A stretch of DNA of 37,048 bases from Candidatus Arcticimaribacter sp. UBA7428 (GTDB lineage: Bacteria; Bacteroidota; Bacteroidia; Flavobacteriales; Flavobacteriaceae): contig DLQQ01000080.1 of assembly GCA_002477625.1 (NCBI GenBank), positions 1 through 37,048 on the forward strand. Reading direction: 5' to 3'. A program made the translations under genes and the position numbers. Positions within the stretch are counted from its first letter, which is position 1; each line of letters begins with the position of its first letter. Of this stretch, positions 26,074-34,270 are shown in pieces. The notes beneath the pieces are model-generated. The model saw only the letters and a program-made list of their open reading frames with translations. It had not been told where the DNA came from and did no database searches.

Positions 26074-27141
26074 ATGATTGAGCCCTTAAATATAAAAATC
26101 ACAGGTACAGGTAGTTACATCCCAAGTCAAATTCAAAAGAACAGTGACTTTCTAAACCATACTTTTTTAACAAATGACGGACTTCCCTTTGACGTTGAAA
26201 ATGCGGAGATAATTGAAAAGTTCAGTTCAATAACAGGGATCAAAGAGCGTCGCTACGCTACCCAAGATCAAAACTCTTCTGACTTAGCAGCCCATGCAGC
26301 CGCCAAAGCGATAACGGATTCAAAGATTGATCAAGAAACACTTGATTACATCATTGTTGCTCATAATTTTGGAGATACTCGATTCGGATCAAAACAATCG
26401 AATTCGCTCCCAAGTGTAGCGTCTAAAGTAAAAGCAGCCTTAGGCATAAAAAACCCTAAATGTGTAGCCTATGACATCCTCTTTGGATGTCCGGGTTGGA
26501 TCGAAGGGGTGATTCAAGCCAAAGCATTTATAAAATCTGGAATGGCAAAAAAGTGTTTGGTCATAGGCACCGAAACGCTTTCAAGAGTTGTGGATGCCAA
26601 TGATCGGGACTCAATGATTTTTGCAGACGGTGCAGGTGCTACCATCATCCAAGACTCTGATAAATCTGGAGGTATTATGGCGCACGAATCGGTTACCTAT
26701 ACCGATAACAACGAAGTTGATATGTTGTTTTTTGGCGATTCATACGAAACGAACAATAGCGATCAGTTCATTAAAATGCAAGGAAGAAAGGTGTATGAAT
26801 TTGCCTTATCTCGAGTTCCTGATGCAATGAAAGCCTGTTTAGATCAATCCGGCACTTCCATACAAAACCTCAAGAAGATATTCATCCATCAAGCGAACGA
26901 AAAAATGGATGAAGCTATTGTGAAACGCTTTTATAGACTTTACAAAGAAAAAGTTCCCGTCGACGTTCTCCCAATGAACATCGAAACACATGGAAATAGT
27001 TCTGTTGCTACCATTCCAACACTCTTTGACCAAGTTCTTAAAGGTCAAAAAGACGGGCATGAGTTAGCAAAAGGCGATGTTGTTTTATTTGCTAGCGTTG
27101 GTGCTGGTATGAATATCAACGCCATCACCTACCAGATCTAA
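26074..27141 (+). CDS. 3-oxoacyl-ACP synthase III family protein
   Basis: A 355-residue thiolase-fold condensing enzyme of the FabH/KAS III family. The catalytic triad is Cys139 (ILFGCPGW), His272 (IFIHQANEK) and Asn308 (THGNSSVAT), so condensation activity is expected. It is longer than housekeeping FabH (about 320-335), with an insertion early (DGLPFDVENAEIIEKF, 35-50), and is probably a second KAS III with its own starter unit rather than FabH itself. The ATG at 26074 is used; a TTG at 26068 lies within the promoter. It precedes mlaE-mlaF by 72 bases in the same direction. Confidence 0.82.
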   Translation: MIEPLNIKITGTGSYIPSQIQKNSDFLNHTFLTNDGLPFDVENAEIIEKFSSITGIKERRYATQDQNSSDLAAHAAAKAITDSKIDQETLDYIIVAHNFGDTRFGSKQSNSLPSVASKVKAALGIKNPKCVAYDILFGCPGWIEGVIQAKAFIKSGMAKKCLVIGTETLSRVVDANDRDSMIFADGAGATIIQDSDKSGGIMAHESVTYTDNNEVDMLFFGDSYETNNSDQFIKMQGRKVYEFALSRVPDAMKACLDQSGTSIQNLKKIFIHQANEKMDEAIVKRFYRLYKEKVPVDVLPMNIETHGNSSVATIPTLFDQVLKGQKDGHELAKGDVVLFASVGAGMNINAITYQI

Positions 27142-27213
27142 GAAAGCTATATTTATTAGATTCCTTTGAGTTATTTGGGACTTTAATTTTTAAGTTTTGT
27201 GTATTTTAGAGCA

Positions 27214-27951
27214 ATGAAAATTTTAACCCATATCGGACAGTACGTGTTAATGCTCCAAAAAACTTTTGGGAAATTCACGAAATGGAATGTACTTCGAAAC
27301 TTAATTCTACGTGAAATCGATGATTTGATCATTGGCTCGCTAGGAATTATCGCCTTTATTTCTTTTTTTGTTGGCGGTGTAGTAGCCATTCAAACTGCAA
27401 TAAATACCGACAATCCATTACTTCCAGGGTATTTAGTAGGCTTTGCAACAAGACAATCCATAATTCTAGAATTTGCTCCTACCTTCATATCGGTTATTAT
27501 GGCTGGAAAAGTAGGCTCGTTCATCACTTCCAGTTTGGGAACCATGCGCGTAACGGAACAAATAGATGCGCTCGAGGTCATGGGTATAAATACTTATAAT
27601 TATTTGATTTTTCCTAAAATCGCAGCTTTGACCTTGTATCCTTTCTTAATTAGCATCTCCATGACCCTAGGGATTTTCGGCGGTTATCTTGCTTGTATTA
27701 GTGGTGGATTTTCCTCCCATGCAGATTTTATTGAAGGCCTCCAACTTGATTTCAAAGCCTTTCATATTGTATATGCATTTATTAAAACATTTTTGTTTGC
27801 TATGCTTCTAGCCACCATTCCTTCCTATCATGGTTATTTTATGAAAGGTGGTGCTTTGGATGTTGGAAAAGCCAGTACCACTTCATTTGTGTGGACCAGT
27901 GTTGCCATTATCATAACGAATACAATTGTTACTAACCTTTTGCTTACGTAG
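27214..27951 (+). CDS. mlaE: MlaE-family ABC transporter permease
   Basis: A 245-residue inner-membrane permease of the MlaE family, which moves phospholipids between inner and outer membranes in diderm bacteria. The family signature LGTMRVTEQIDALEVMGI (about 109-126) is nearly canonical, and several hydrophobic helices flank it. The ATG at 27214 is chosen; an in-frame GTG at 27199 would add five residues. The gene for its ATPase partner follows with 1 base between. No mlaD, mlaC or mlaB gene is adjacent. Confidence 0.9.
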   Translation: MKILTHIGQYVLMLQKTFGKFTKWNVLRNLILREIDDLIIGSLGIIAFISFFVGGVVAIQTAINTDNPLLPGYLVGFATRQSIILEFAPTFISVIMAGKVGSFITSSLGTMRVTEQIDALEVMGINTYNYLIFPKIAALTLYPFLISISMTLGIFGGYLACISGGFSSHADFIEGLQLDFKAFHIVYAFIKTFLFAMLLATIPSYHGYFMKGGALDVGKASTTSFVWTSVAIIITNTIVTNLLLT

Positions 27952-27952
27952 A

Positions 27953-28720
27953 ATGATTCAAATAAACAACCTCATAAAATCGTTCGAAGAAACTCAAGTC
28001 CTAAAAGGAATAAGCACCATCTTTGAAAAAGGGAAAACCAATTTGATTATTGGTCAAAGTGGCTCTGGTAAGACTGTGTTTTTAAAATGTATTATCGGCC
28101 TTTTTGAACCTACAGGAGGAGATATTATTTTCGACAATACAGCCTTAAGCAGTATGGACTTAAAAACAAGAGCGCTTTTAAGACAAGACCTTGGAATGGT
28201 TTTTCAGGGCAGTGCTCTTTTTGACTCAATGACGGTTGAAGAAAACATCATGTTTCCCATGAGAATGTTTACCAATGCCAATGAAGATGAATTAAGAGAT
28301 CGTGCCAATACAGCAATTAATCGAGTGAATTTAATAGACGCAAACCACAAAATGCCGTCAGAGATTTCTGGAGGGATGAAAAAAAGAGTGGCCATTGCTC
28401 GAGCCATAATAATGAATCCTAAATATCTTTTTTGTGACGAACCCAATTCTGGATTAGATCCCAGAACAGCTATATTAATTGACAACCTCATTCAGGAGAT
28501 AACCCAAGAATATGAAATTACAACGGTTATTAATACACACGATATGAATTCGGTAATGGAAATAGGCGAAAAAATTGTGTTTCTTGAAAACGGGCTGAAA
28601 CAATGGGAAGGTACCAATCAAGAGATTTTTAAAACAGATAACGAAGCAGTAACAAAATTTGTCTACTCTTCAGAGATGTTTAAAAAAATCAGAGCCATCT
28701 ACATCAAAGAATCAAATTAA
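27953..28720 (+). CDS. mlaF: MlaF-family ABC transporter ATPase
   Basis: A 255-residue ABC ATPase that powers the adjacent MlaE permease. Walker A is GQSGSGKT (34-41), the Q-loop is VFQGSALFD (83-91), the signature is SGGMKKR (139-145), Walker B is YLFCDEP (158-164) followed by the D-loop SGLDP, and the switch His is in NTHDM. The SGGM form of the signature is typical of MlaF. The ATG at 27953 begins 1 base after the mlaE stop. The frame extends upstream into mlaE but that extension is not family-like. It converges on the SprT-like gene with 36 bases between. Confidence 0.92.
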   Translation: MIQINNLIKSFEETQVLKGISTIFEKGKTNLIIGQSGSGKTVFLKCIIGLFEPTGGDIIFDNTALSSMDLKTRALLRQDLGMVFQGSALFDSMTVEENIMFPMRMFTNANEDELRDRANTAINRVNLIDANHKMPSEISGGMKKRVAIARAIIMNPKYLFCDEPNSGLDPRTAILIDNLIQEITQEYEITTVINTHDMNSVMEIGEKIVFLENGLKQWEGTNQEIFKTDNEAVTKFVYSSEMFKKIRAIYIKESN

Positions 28721-28756
28721 TTGCTTCTACAAGTTTAGACAGAGCAGGTATTTATT

Positions 28757-29359
28757 TTATGTGTGTTTTTTAATTTCGGTCACCTCAGCGTGGGGACTGA
28801 AAATATACTTCTTCTGTGTTGATATTTCTTCGCATTCAAATCGCTTAACACGTTTTCTTCCAAGTCGAAATGCTCTTCCATCTGCAATTGAAAAAAGTGT
28901 TCCTTCTTCTAGTTCATAGATGTACGTTCTATCACGAATGGGGTCGAACTTACCCAACTCCATTACTAACTTAAAATCTGTATCACTACTGGCCTTTGGA
29001 TTTTTAAAATGCAATGCGATTACGGCTAATAAGCTTTCTGGAAAAACAGCTGGATTGATTAACGGCAACATCAGCTTCTGAAAAGTCGTTTTCCACTCTT
29101 TTCCATGGGGCTGTATTCGATAGCCAAATTCTTGAAAAGCAACAAAATGGGCCAACTCATGAATTAATGTCAATAAGAAACGATAGGGATTGGAACCTTT
29201 GTTTATAGTTATTTGGTGTACACCAGACAAGGTCTTTCTATAATCACCATGCTTTGTTTTTCTTTTAGAAACGACTTTAACATCAACTTTAAAAGCCGAC
29301 AAATACGACTCAACCTGAGGGATTGCCGTGGTGGGTATCGAGTCAAAAACTGAAGTCAT
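28757..29359 (-). CDS. SprT-like zinc-metalloprotease-domain protein
   Basis: A 200-residue SprT-like protein. The zinc-binding motif HELAH is at 67-71, with a third candidate ligand His85 in PHGKEW, a conserved SprT pattern. Eukaryotic SPRTN relatives cleave DNA-protein crosslinks; bacterial SprT proteins are mostly uncharacterised, so activity is inferred only from the motif. No signal peptide. It starts 11 bases after the SDR gene and is probably cotranscribed with it. Confidence 0.87.
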   Translation of the reverse strand: MTSVFDSIPTTAIPQVESYLSAFKVDVKVVSKRKTKHGDYRKTLSGVHQITINKGSNPYRFLLTLIHELAHFVAFQEFGYRIQPHGKEWKTTFQKLMLPLINPAVFPESLLAVIALHFKNPKASSDTDFKLVMELGKFDPIRDRTYIYELEEGTLFSIADGRAFRLGRKRVKRFECEEISTQKKYIFSPHAEVTEIKKHT

Positions 29360-29370
29360 TGAAAATAAAA

Positions 29371-30048
29371 TTAGGGTGTACCCGAAGAAACTGGCAAAAC
29401 CTTACCGTTATAAAATTGATGCCCTGTTAGTGCAAAATTCAAGAGGTATGAACCCATCTCTTCTGCACTCAGAGGTGCTTGATACCCTGGGAAAGCTTCT
29501 TCGAGCATCTCAGTCTGAACCGCTCCAAAGGCTAGTGCATTAAATGCAGGCCCTGTTTCTTTAAACTCTTCAGCAAGTAATTCTGTTAGGGTTATTACTG
29601 CTCCTTTACTACTGCTGTAGGCTGCCAATCCGGGAAATTTTGAACTGCCTTGTACACCTCCCATACTACTGACATTAACAACATGCCCTTTTGGATTAAT
29701 CATGGGTAAAAGTTGGCGCGTAAGCTCAGCCAAGCCAAAAACATTTACTTTAAAGACCAATTCAAAAACATCGAAAGTCGTTTCTTTAAACGGAATGTTT
29801 TCTAGTTTCCCAGCATTATTAATTAAAACATCAATTGAAATTCCACGTGAAGCAAAGTCTTGACAAAATGACCTAATCGCCTCTGGGTCTATTAAATCAA
29901 CTGAAAAAGCTTGAATGTTATCTATCCCCTTTAAGTCGTCGATAGTTCTTGAGATTGCAAAAACCTGATTCCCTTGGGAAGCAGCAAGTAATGCCGTTGC
30001 TCTACCAATCCCTCTTCCTGCTCCTGTTATGATGATGTTCTTTTTCAA
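29371..30048 (-). CDS. Short-chain dehydrogenase/reductase
   Basis: A 225-residue SDR-family oxidoreductase using NAD(P)H. Cofactor-binding GAGRGIG is at 9-15, NNAG at 77-80, catalytic Ser in VSS (126-128) and Y144-x3-K148. It is complete apart from a somewhat short C-terminus (classical SDRs are about 250), so the substrate-binding loop is reduced. The substrate is unknown. The start is TTG (30046-30048): an in-frame stop lies five codons upstream with no ATG between, and MKKNIIITGAGRG is a normal SDR N-terminus. It sits downstream of the pdhC terminator and so needs its own promoter. Confidence 0.88.
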   Translation of the reverse strand: MKKNIIITGAGRGIGRATALLAASQGNQVFAISRTIDDLKGIDNIQAFSVDLIDPEAIRSFCQDFASRGISIDVLINNAGKLENIPFKETTFDVFELVFKVNVFGLAELTRQLLPMINPKGHVVNVSSMGGVQGSSKFPGLAAYSSSKGAVITLTELLAEEFKETGPAFNALAFGAVQTEMLEEAFPGYQAPLSAEEMGSYLLNFALTGHQFYNGKVLPVSSGTP

Positions 30049-30096
30049 CTTTCTTTTATTTTAATCTTAATTATATAGTACAAGTTAAATATAAAA

Positions 30097-30117
30097 AAAC
30101 CCGCTGAAAGCGGGTTT
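30097..30117 (-). terminator. Rho-independent terminator after pdhC
   Basis: On the minus strand an AAACCCGC arm pairs with GCGGGTTT (8 bp, extendable by one pair, loop of 3-5 bases), followed by a run of seven T. It lies 20 bases beyond the pdhC stop codon and separates pdhA-pdhC from the SDR gene. Confidence 0.9.
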
Positions 30118-30137
30118 ATACTTTTTCAATTAAAATG

Positions 30138-31715
30138 TTATAACAACATTGTTAAAGGATTTTCGATATACTGTTGTAATGTTTGTAAAAACTTTGAGCC
30201 CGTAGCTCCATCAACCGATCTATGGTCACAAGCAAGGGTAAGCTTCATCATATTACCAACAACAATTTGTCCATTCTTCACTACTGGTTTTTGAACTATA
30301 GCTCCAACCGATAATATGGCGGAATTGGGCTGGTTGATTATCGAAGTAAATTCTTGAATTCCAAACATTCCCAAATTAGAAATGGTAAATGTACTGCCAT
30401 CCATCTCTGCAGGTGTTAGCTTTTTATCTCGGGCGCGCACGGCATAATCCTTTACGAGTGCTCCAATTTGAGGTAATGATTGCTCATCTGCAAATTGAAC
30501 CACAGGCACGACCAATCCATCATCGACAGCAACAGCAACTCCCATGTGTACGTGGTTGTGTTTTACAATCTTATCATCGTACCACCTTGAGTTTACTTGC
30601 GGATGTTGTTTTAATGCTAAGGCAGTTGCCTTAACAACAATATCGTTGAATGAAATTTTAGTATCTGGAATAGAATTGAATTGCGTTCTAAAGGCAATGG
30701 CATTGTCCATATCATACTCAACACCTAAGTAATAGTGTGGTGCTGTAAATTTGGAGGCGGCTAGACGCTTGGCAATTGTTTTGCGCATCTGACTGTTTGC
30801 CATCTCCTCAACAGATTCAATCCCAGCTGGTACAAAAGGTCGAACACCTCCTGCTGCTGGTTGATAGCCCTCTATATCTCTTTTGATGATTCTTCCACCA
30901 TCTCCAGAACCGGATACCATAGCGATATCAATTCCTTTTTCTTCAGCTAATTTCTTAGCAAGGGGAGATGCTATAATCCTACCGTTATTAGCTTTTTTCA
31001 CAGCAATAACGGGAGTTACTACAGCCTTTGGAGTCTCTACTTTAGCAGCTACAACTGGAGCTGCTTCAGCTTTTGGAGTTTCAGCAACAGGAGTTGGCTT
31101 AGAACCCAAAGAAGCAATTGCAGCTTTAACATCGGCATCTTTAGCTCCAATAATAGCCAATACGCTATCAACTGGTGCCGATTCGCCTTCTTGAATCCCA
31201 ACATACAACAGAGTTCCGTTGTGAAAAGATTCAAATTCCATAGTCGCCTTATCCGTTTCTATTTCTGCAAGAATATCGCCTTCAGCAACCGTATCACCTA
31301 CTTTCTTTAACCAAGAAGCAACCGTACCTTCTTCCATTGTATCACTTAAACGGGGCATGGTAATAACTTCAACATCGTTAGGAAGAGCAACTGTTTCCGG
31401 TGCTGCAGCTTCGACAGCAGTTTCTTCAGCTGCAACAGCTGGAGAACCTCCGCCCAAATGAGCAGAAATATCTTCGCCTTTCTCACCTATAATTGCCAAA
31501 AGGGTATCTACGGGTGCAGTTCCACCTTCTTGTATTCCAATATGTAATAATTCTCCCGCATAAAATGCTTCGAATTCCATTGTAGCTTTATCCGTTTCGA
31601 TTTCGGCAAGAATATCACCTTCACTTACGGTATCTCCAACTTTCTTAAACCAAGTAGCGACAGTACCTTCTTCCATGGTGTCACTTAATCGAGGCATGTT
31701 TATAATTTCTGCCAT
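30138..31715 (-). CDS. pdhC: Pyruvate dehydrogenase E2, dihydrolipoyl acetyltransferase
   Basis: A 525-residue E2 core subunit of the pyruvate dehydrogenase complex. There are two tandem lipoyl domains (about 1-80 and 117-193), each with the lipoylation motif ETDKA (Lys43 and Lys156). An Ala/Pro/Lys/Val-rich linker (about 205-242), a peripheral-subunit-binding domain (about 246-283, IIASPLAKKLAEEKGID) and a catalytic domain with His498 and Asp502 in DHRSVDG follow. The start is 2 bases after pdhA, and a terminator follows. The two lipoyl domains share long near-identical stretches, reflecting internal duplication. Confidence 0.96.
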   Translation of the reverse strand: MAEIINMPRLSDTMEEGTVATWFKKVGDTVSEGDILAEIETDKATMEFEAFYAGELLHIGIQEGGTAPVDTLLAIIGEKGEDISAHLGGGSPAVAAEETAVEAAAPETVALPNDVEVITMPRLSDTMEEGTVASWLKKVGDTVAEGDILAEIETDKATMEFESFHNGTLLYVGIQEGESAPVDSVLAIIGAKDADVKAAIASLGSKPTPVAETPKAEAAPVVAAKVETPKAVVTPVIAVKKANNGRIIASPLAKKLAEEKGIDIAMVSGSGDGGRIIKRDIEGYQPAAGGVRPFVPAGIESVEEMANSQMRKTIAKRLAASKFTAPHYYLGVEYDMDNAIAFRTQFNSIPDTKISFNDIVVKATALALKQHPQVNSRWYDDKIVKHNHVHMGVAVAVDDGLVVPVVQFADEQSLPQIGALVKDYAVRARDKKLTPAEMDGSTFTISNLGMFGIQEFTSIINQPNSAILSVGAIVQKPVVKNGQIVVGNMMKLTLACDHRSVDGATGSKFLQTLQQYIENPLTMLL

Positions 31716-31717
31716 AT

Positions 31718-32719
31718 CTAGCTTAATTTATGTTTAATAAAAGGATAATCTGTTTGTTCGTAAACAGCATCATACATAACCGATTTTTCGGGGTATGGAG
31801 AAGCTTCAGCAAATTTTTCACATTCCGCAACGCGTGCTTTAACATCTACTTCGATCACATCAAGGTCTGACTGCTTTGCGTATTTTTTATCAAGAATAAG
31901 AGCCTTAACCTGAGAAATTGGGTCTACTTTTTTATACTCTTCAACTTCTTTCTTAGTACGGTATTGTTGTGCATCAGACATAGAATGCCCTCTGTATCGG
32001 TAGGTCTTCATTTCTAAGAAAGAAGGTCCGCCACCGTCTCTTGCAAGTTTAATTGCTTTGTCCATAGCCTCGGCAACTGCAACAGGATCCATACCATCTA
32101 CTGGGCCACAAGGCATTTCATAACCAAGCCCAAGTTTCCATATCTCTTCATGACTTGCTGTTCTTGCAACAGAAGTACCCATAGCATATCCATTGTTTTC
32201 AACAACAAATACTACCGGTAGTTTCCATAAAGTAGCCAAATTGAGGGTTTCATGCAGTGAACCTTGACGCACTGCACCGTCTCCCATATAACAAAGTGTT
32301 ACGCCACCTGTATTATTATATTTATCACCAAAAGCCATTCCAGCTCCTAGAGGAATTTGACCTCCAACAATTCCGTGACCACCATGAAATTTAAATTCTT
32401 TTGAAAAAATATGCATGGAACCTCCAAGACCGCTTGATGTTCCCGTAGCTTTTCCATAAAGTTCAGCCATAACACGTTTGGGGTCTACACCCATCCCGAT
32501 GGGTTGAACGTGATTTCTGTAGGCCGTGATCATACGATCTTTACCTAATTCCATTGCATGTAATGACCCAGCAAGAATCGCTTCTTGACCATTATATAAG
32601 TGAAGAAATCCTCTTACTTTTTGCTGAATGTACACTGCGGCTAATTTGTCTTCAAACTTTCTCCAGAAGAGCATATTTGAATACCAATCGATATAGGTTT
32701 GTTTTGTTATTTTCTTCAT
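31718..32719 (-). CDS. pdhA: Pyruvate dehydrogenase E1 alpha subunit
   Basis: A 333-residue E1 alpha subunit that binds thiamine diphosphate and decarboxylates pyruvate together with E1 beta. The ThDP motif runs from GDG (146-148) to ENN (174-176). The YRYRGHSMSD phosphorylation-loop equivalent is near 242-251, and the AYRNH block is at 66-70. E1 beta (pdhB) and E3 (lpd) are not in the window, so they must be encoded elsewhere. A TAnnTTTG element lies 35 bases upstream; pdhC follows after 2 bases. Confidence 0.95.
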   Translation of the reverse strand: MKKITKQTYIDWYSNMLFWRKFEDKLAAVYIQQKVRGFLHLYNGQEAILAGSLHAMELGKDRMITAYRNHVQPIGMGVDPKRVMAELYGKATGTSSGLGGSMHIFSKEFKFHGGHGIVGGQIPLGAGMAFGDKYNNTGGVTLCYMGDGAVRQGSLHETLNLATLWKLPVVFVVENNGYAMGTSVARTASHEEIWKLGLGYEMPCGPVDGMDPVAVAEAMDKAIKLARDGGGPSFLEMKTYRYRGHSMSDAQQYRTKKEVEEYKKVDPISQVKALILDKKYAKQSDLDVIEVDVKARVAECEKFAEASPYPEKSVMYDAVYEQTDYPFIKHKLS

Positions 32720-32754
32720 TAATGTTGTTATTTGAAAAAATTTAGATTTGAGCC

Positions 32755-32762
32755 CAAAAATA
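32755..32762 (-). promoter_or_regulatory. Predicted -7 element of pdhA-pdhC
   Basis: On the minus strand this is TATTTTTG (TAnnTTTG), 35 bases before the pdhA ATG. No -33 TTG at the normal spacing. It lies in the 155-base gap between porV and pdhA, where no gene is visible. Confidence 0.48.
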
Positions 32763-32874
32763 CAATATTTTATTGATTTTATTCATGTGAAAAATGGGCG
32801 TATTGAGCCAATAAGTTGTTAAAATCACAATAAAATTAATGGATTTCTTCGGAAAAAGAAATTATGCTATCCGA

Positions 32875-34062
32875 CTAGTCCTCAGACTCCGTTACAGGAG
32901 CGCTTGCCAAATCAAAAGTCATAGAGAATCGAAGTGTGTTTTCGAGGGGGTTTCTAACTTTAGAAGTCGAAAAAAGATAGGAAATATCAATCACTGCAAA
33001 ATTCAAAGAAAAGCCTGCGCCCAAGGTAAAATATTTACGAGATCCTTTCTTAATACTTTCATGAAAATAACCTCCTCGTAATGCAAAAGCGTCTTGAAAA
33101 TTATACTCGGAACCAAAACCCCACGTGATTTCTTTTAATTCTTCAGAGAAACCATCTGGAGCATCGTTGAACGATTCAAAAATACCTTGCAAAAAACTAA
33201 TGTCAGGCTGCTGATAACGATCAATCTGACCCGTGTCTTCATCAATTACAGCAACTGGAGAAGGAACCAATAGCTTGTTGAATTCTAAATTAAAAGAAAT
33301 TTTATTATCCGAATCTAAATGGATGTTCAGCCCAGATCCCAGCTTCAAATTCGTAGGGATAAAGTTTTTTTGCCCGCCTTCATCATACTTCAATCGGGGG
33401 CCAATATTCGAAATATTAAACCCAAGTCGCAGGCGTGCTTTTTTGTCTCTAAAATCGAATAAGTCACTTTTATAAAAACCCGCAATGTCAATCCCGAGCG
33501 TATTAGCAGAGGTAGCGTCAAGGTCCGATGAAATTTTCAAATCCGATCGTATAAAACGTGCAGCTACCGCCATGGAATATTTGGTGTTGAGCAACAAGGC
33601 ATACGAAAAATCTAAAGTGAGCTCATTGGGCCGTTCAATTCCTTGTTCAATAATAGTACCTGCAACTAAATCATTTAAGACAATGTCGCCTAAACTAAAA
33701 TACTTAAGGCTAGCTGCCCAAGCACTTCGATCCGTATTTTTGTTAAAATAGGTGATGTTTGCTAAGAAAATATCATTGACCAGTTTACTCAAATAAGGAG
33801 TATAACTTACCCCAAAACCGGATTTTTGTTCTGCAAAAACATATTTAGAAGGATTCCATTGCTGTGAAAAGGCATCGACAGATGTTGCGACCCCTTGTTC
33901 TCCCATTGCTGCACCACGCGCATCTGGTGTTATTAATAAAAAGGGAACTCCCGTTGTAATGACACGTTCTTGTGCAACTGTTTCTAAAGCACAGGCAATG
34001 CAAAAAAAAGTAGTCAAAACTACTCTTAAACAGGCTTTTACATGAAATATTGTTCGTGTCAT
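32875..34062 (-). CDS. porV: Type IX secretion outer-membrane protein PorV (LptO)
   Basis: A 395-residue outer-membrane beta-barrel of the PorV/FadL-like group. PorV is the shuttle that carries type IX cargo from the translocon to the PorU signal peptidase. A signal peptide occupies about 1-31 (VVLTTFF core, VAQ-E cleavage region), followed by ITTGVPFLLITPDARGAAMG, a strongly conserved PorV block, and QQWNPSKY. The C-terminal strands end in FSMTFDLASA. The ATG at 34062 is used; the frame extends to a TTG at 34131 but that extension places extra residues before the signal peptide. No porU gene is adjacent. Confidence 0.92.
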   Translation of the reverse strand: MTRTIFHVKACLRVVLTTFFCIACALETVAQERVITTGVPFLLITPDARGAAMGEQGVATSVDAFSQQWNPSKYVFAEQKSGFGVSYTPYLSKLVNDIFLANITYFNKNTDRSAWAASLKYFSLGDIVLNDLVAGTIIEQGIERPNELTLDFSYALLLNTKYSMAVAARFIRSDLKISSDLDATSANTLGIDIAGFYKSDLFDFRDKKARLRLGFNISNIGPRLKYDEGGQKNFIPTNLKLGSGLNIHLDSDNKISFNLEFNKLLVPSPVAVIDEDTGQIDRYQQPDISFLQGIFESFNDAPDGFSEELKEITWGFGSEYNFQDAFALRGGYFHESIKKGSRKYFTLGAGFSLNFAVIDISYLFSTSKVRNPLENTLRFSMTFDLASAPVTESED

Positions 34063-34270
34063 ATAATCATATAACGCTTTTTTTATAAAAATCTTATGCT
34101 TAAAAAATTTAAAAAATAAACAGAAGAACAAGATCCCAGATAATAATCTAATATTTCAAACGTTCTAATTAAGAATCTGAACGTAAACAACACATTAAAG
34201 TTTAGATGCAAGAGTAGATTTTGTATATTGCATACATTAAGTAAAAAAACGAGTACTTTATATAATATTT

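Noticed and set aside
31247..31689. Repeated DNA in pdhC as a mobile or recombination repeat
   Set aside because: The two similar stretches encode the tandem lipoyl domains, a normal E2 feature.
32843..32862. Hairpin downstream of porV as a terminator
   Set aside because: The 7-bp stem (ATTTCTT/AAGAAAT) is AT-rich and no T-run follows on the minus strand.
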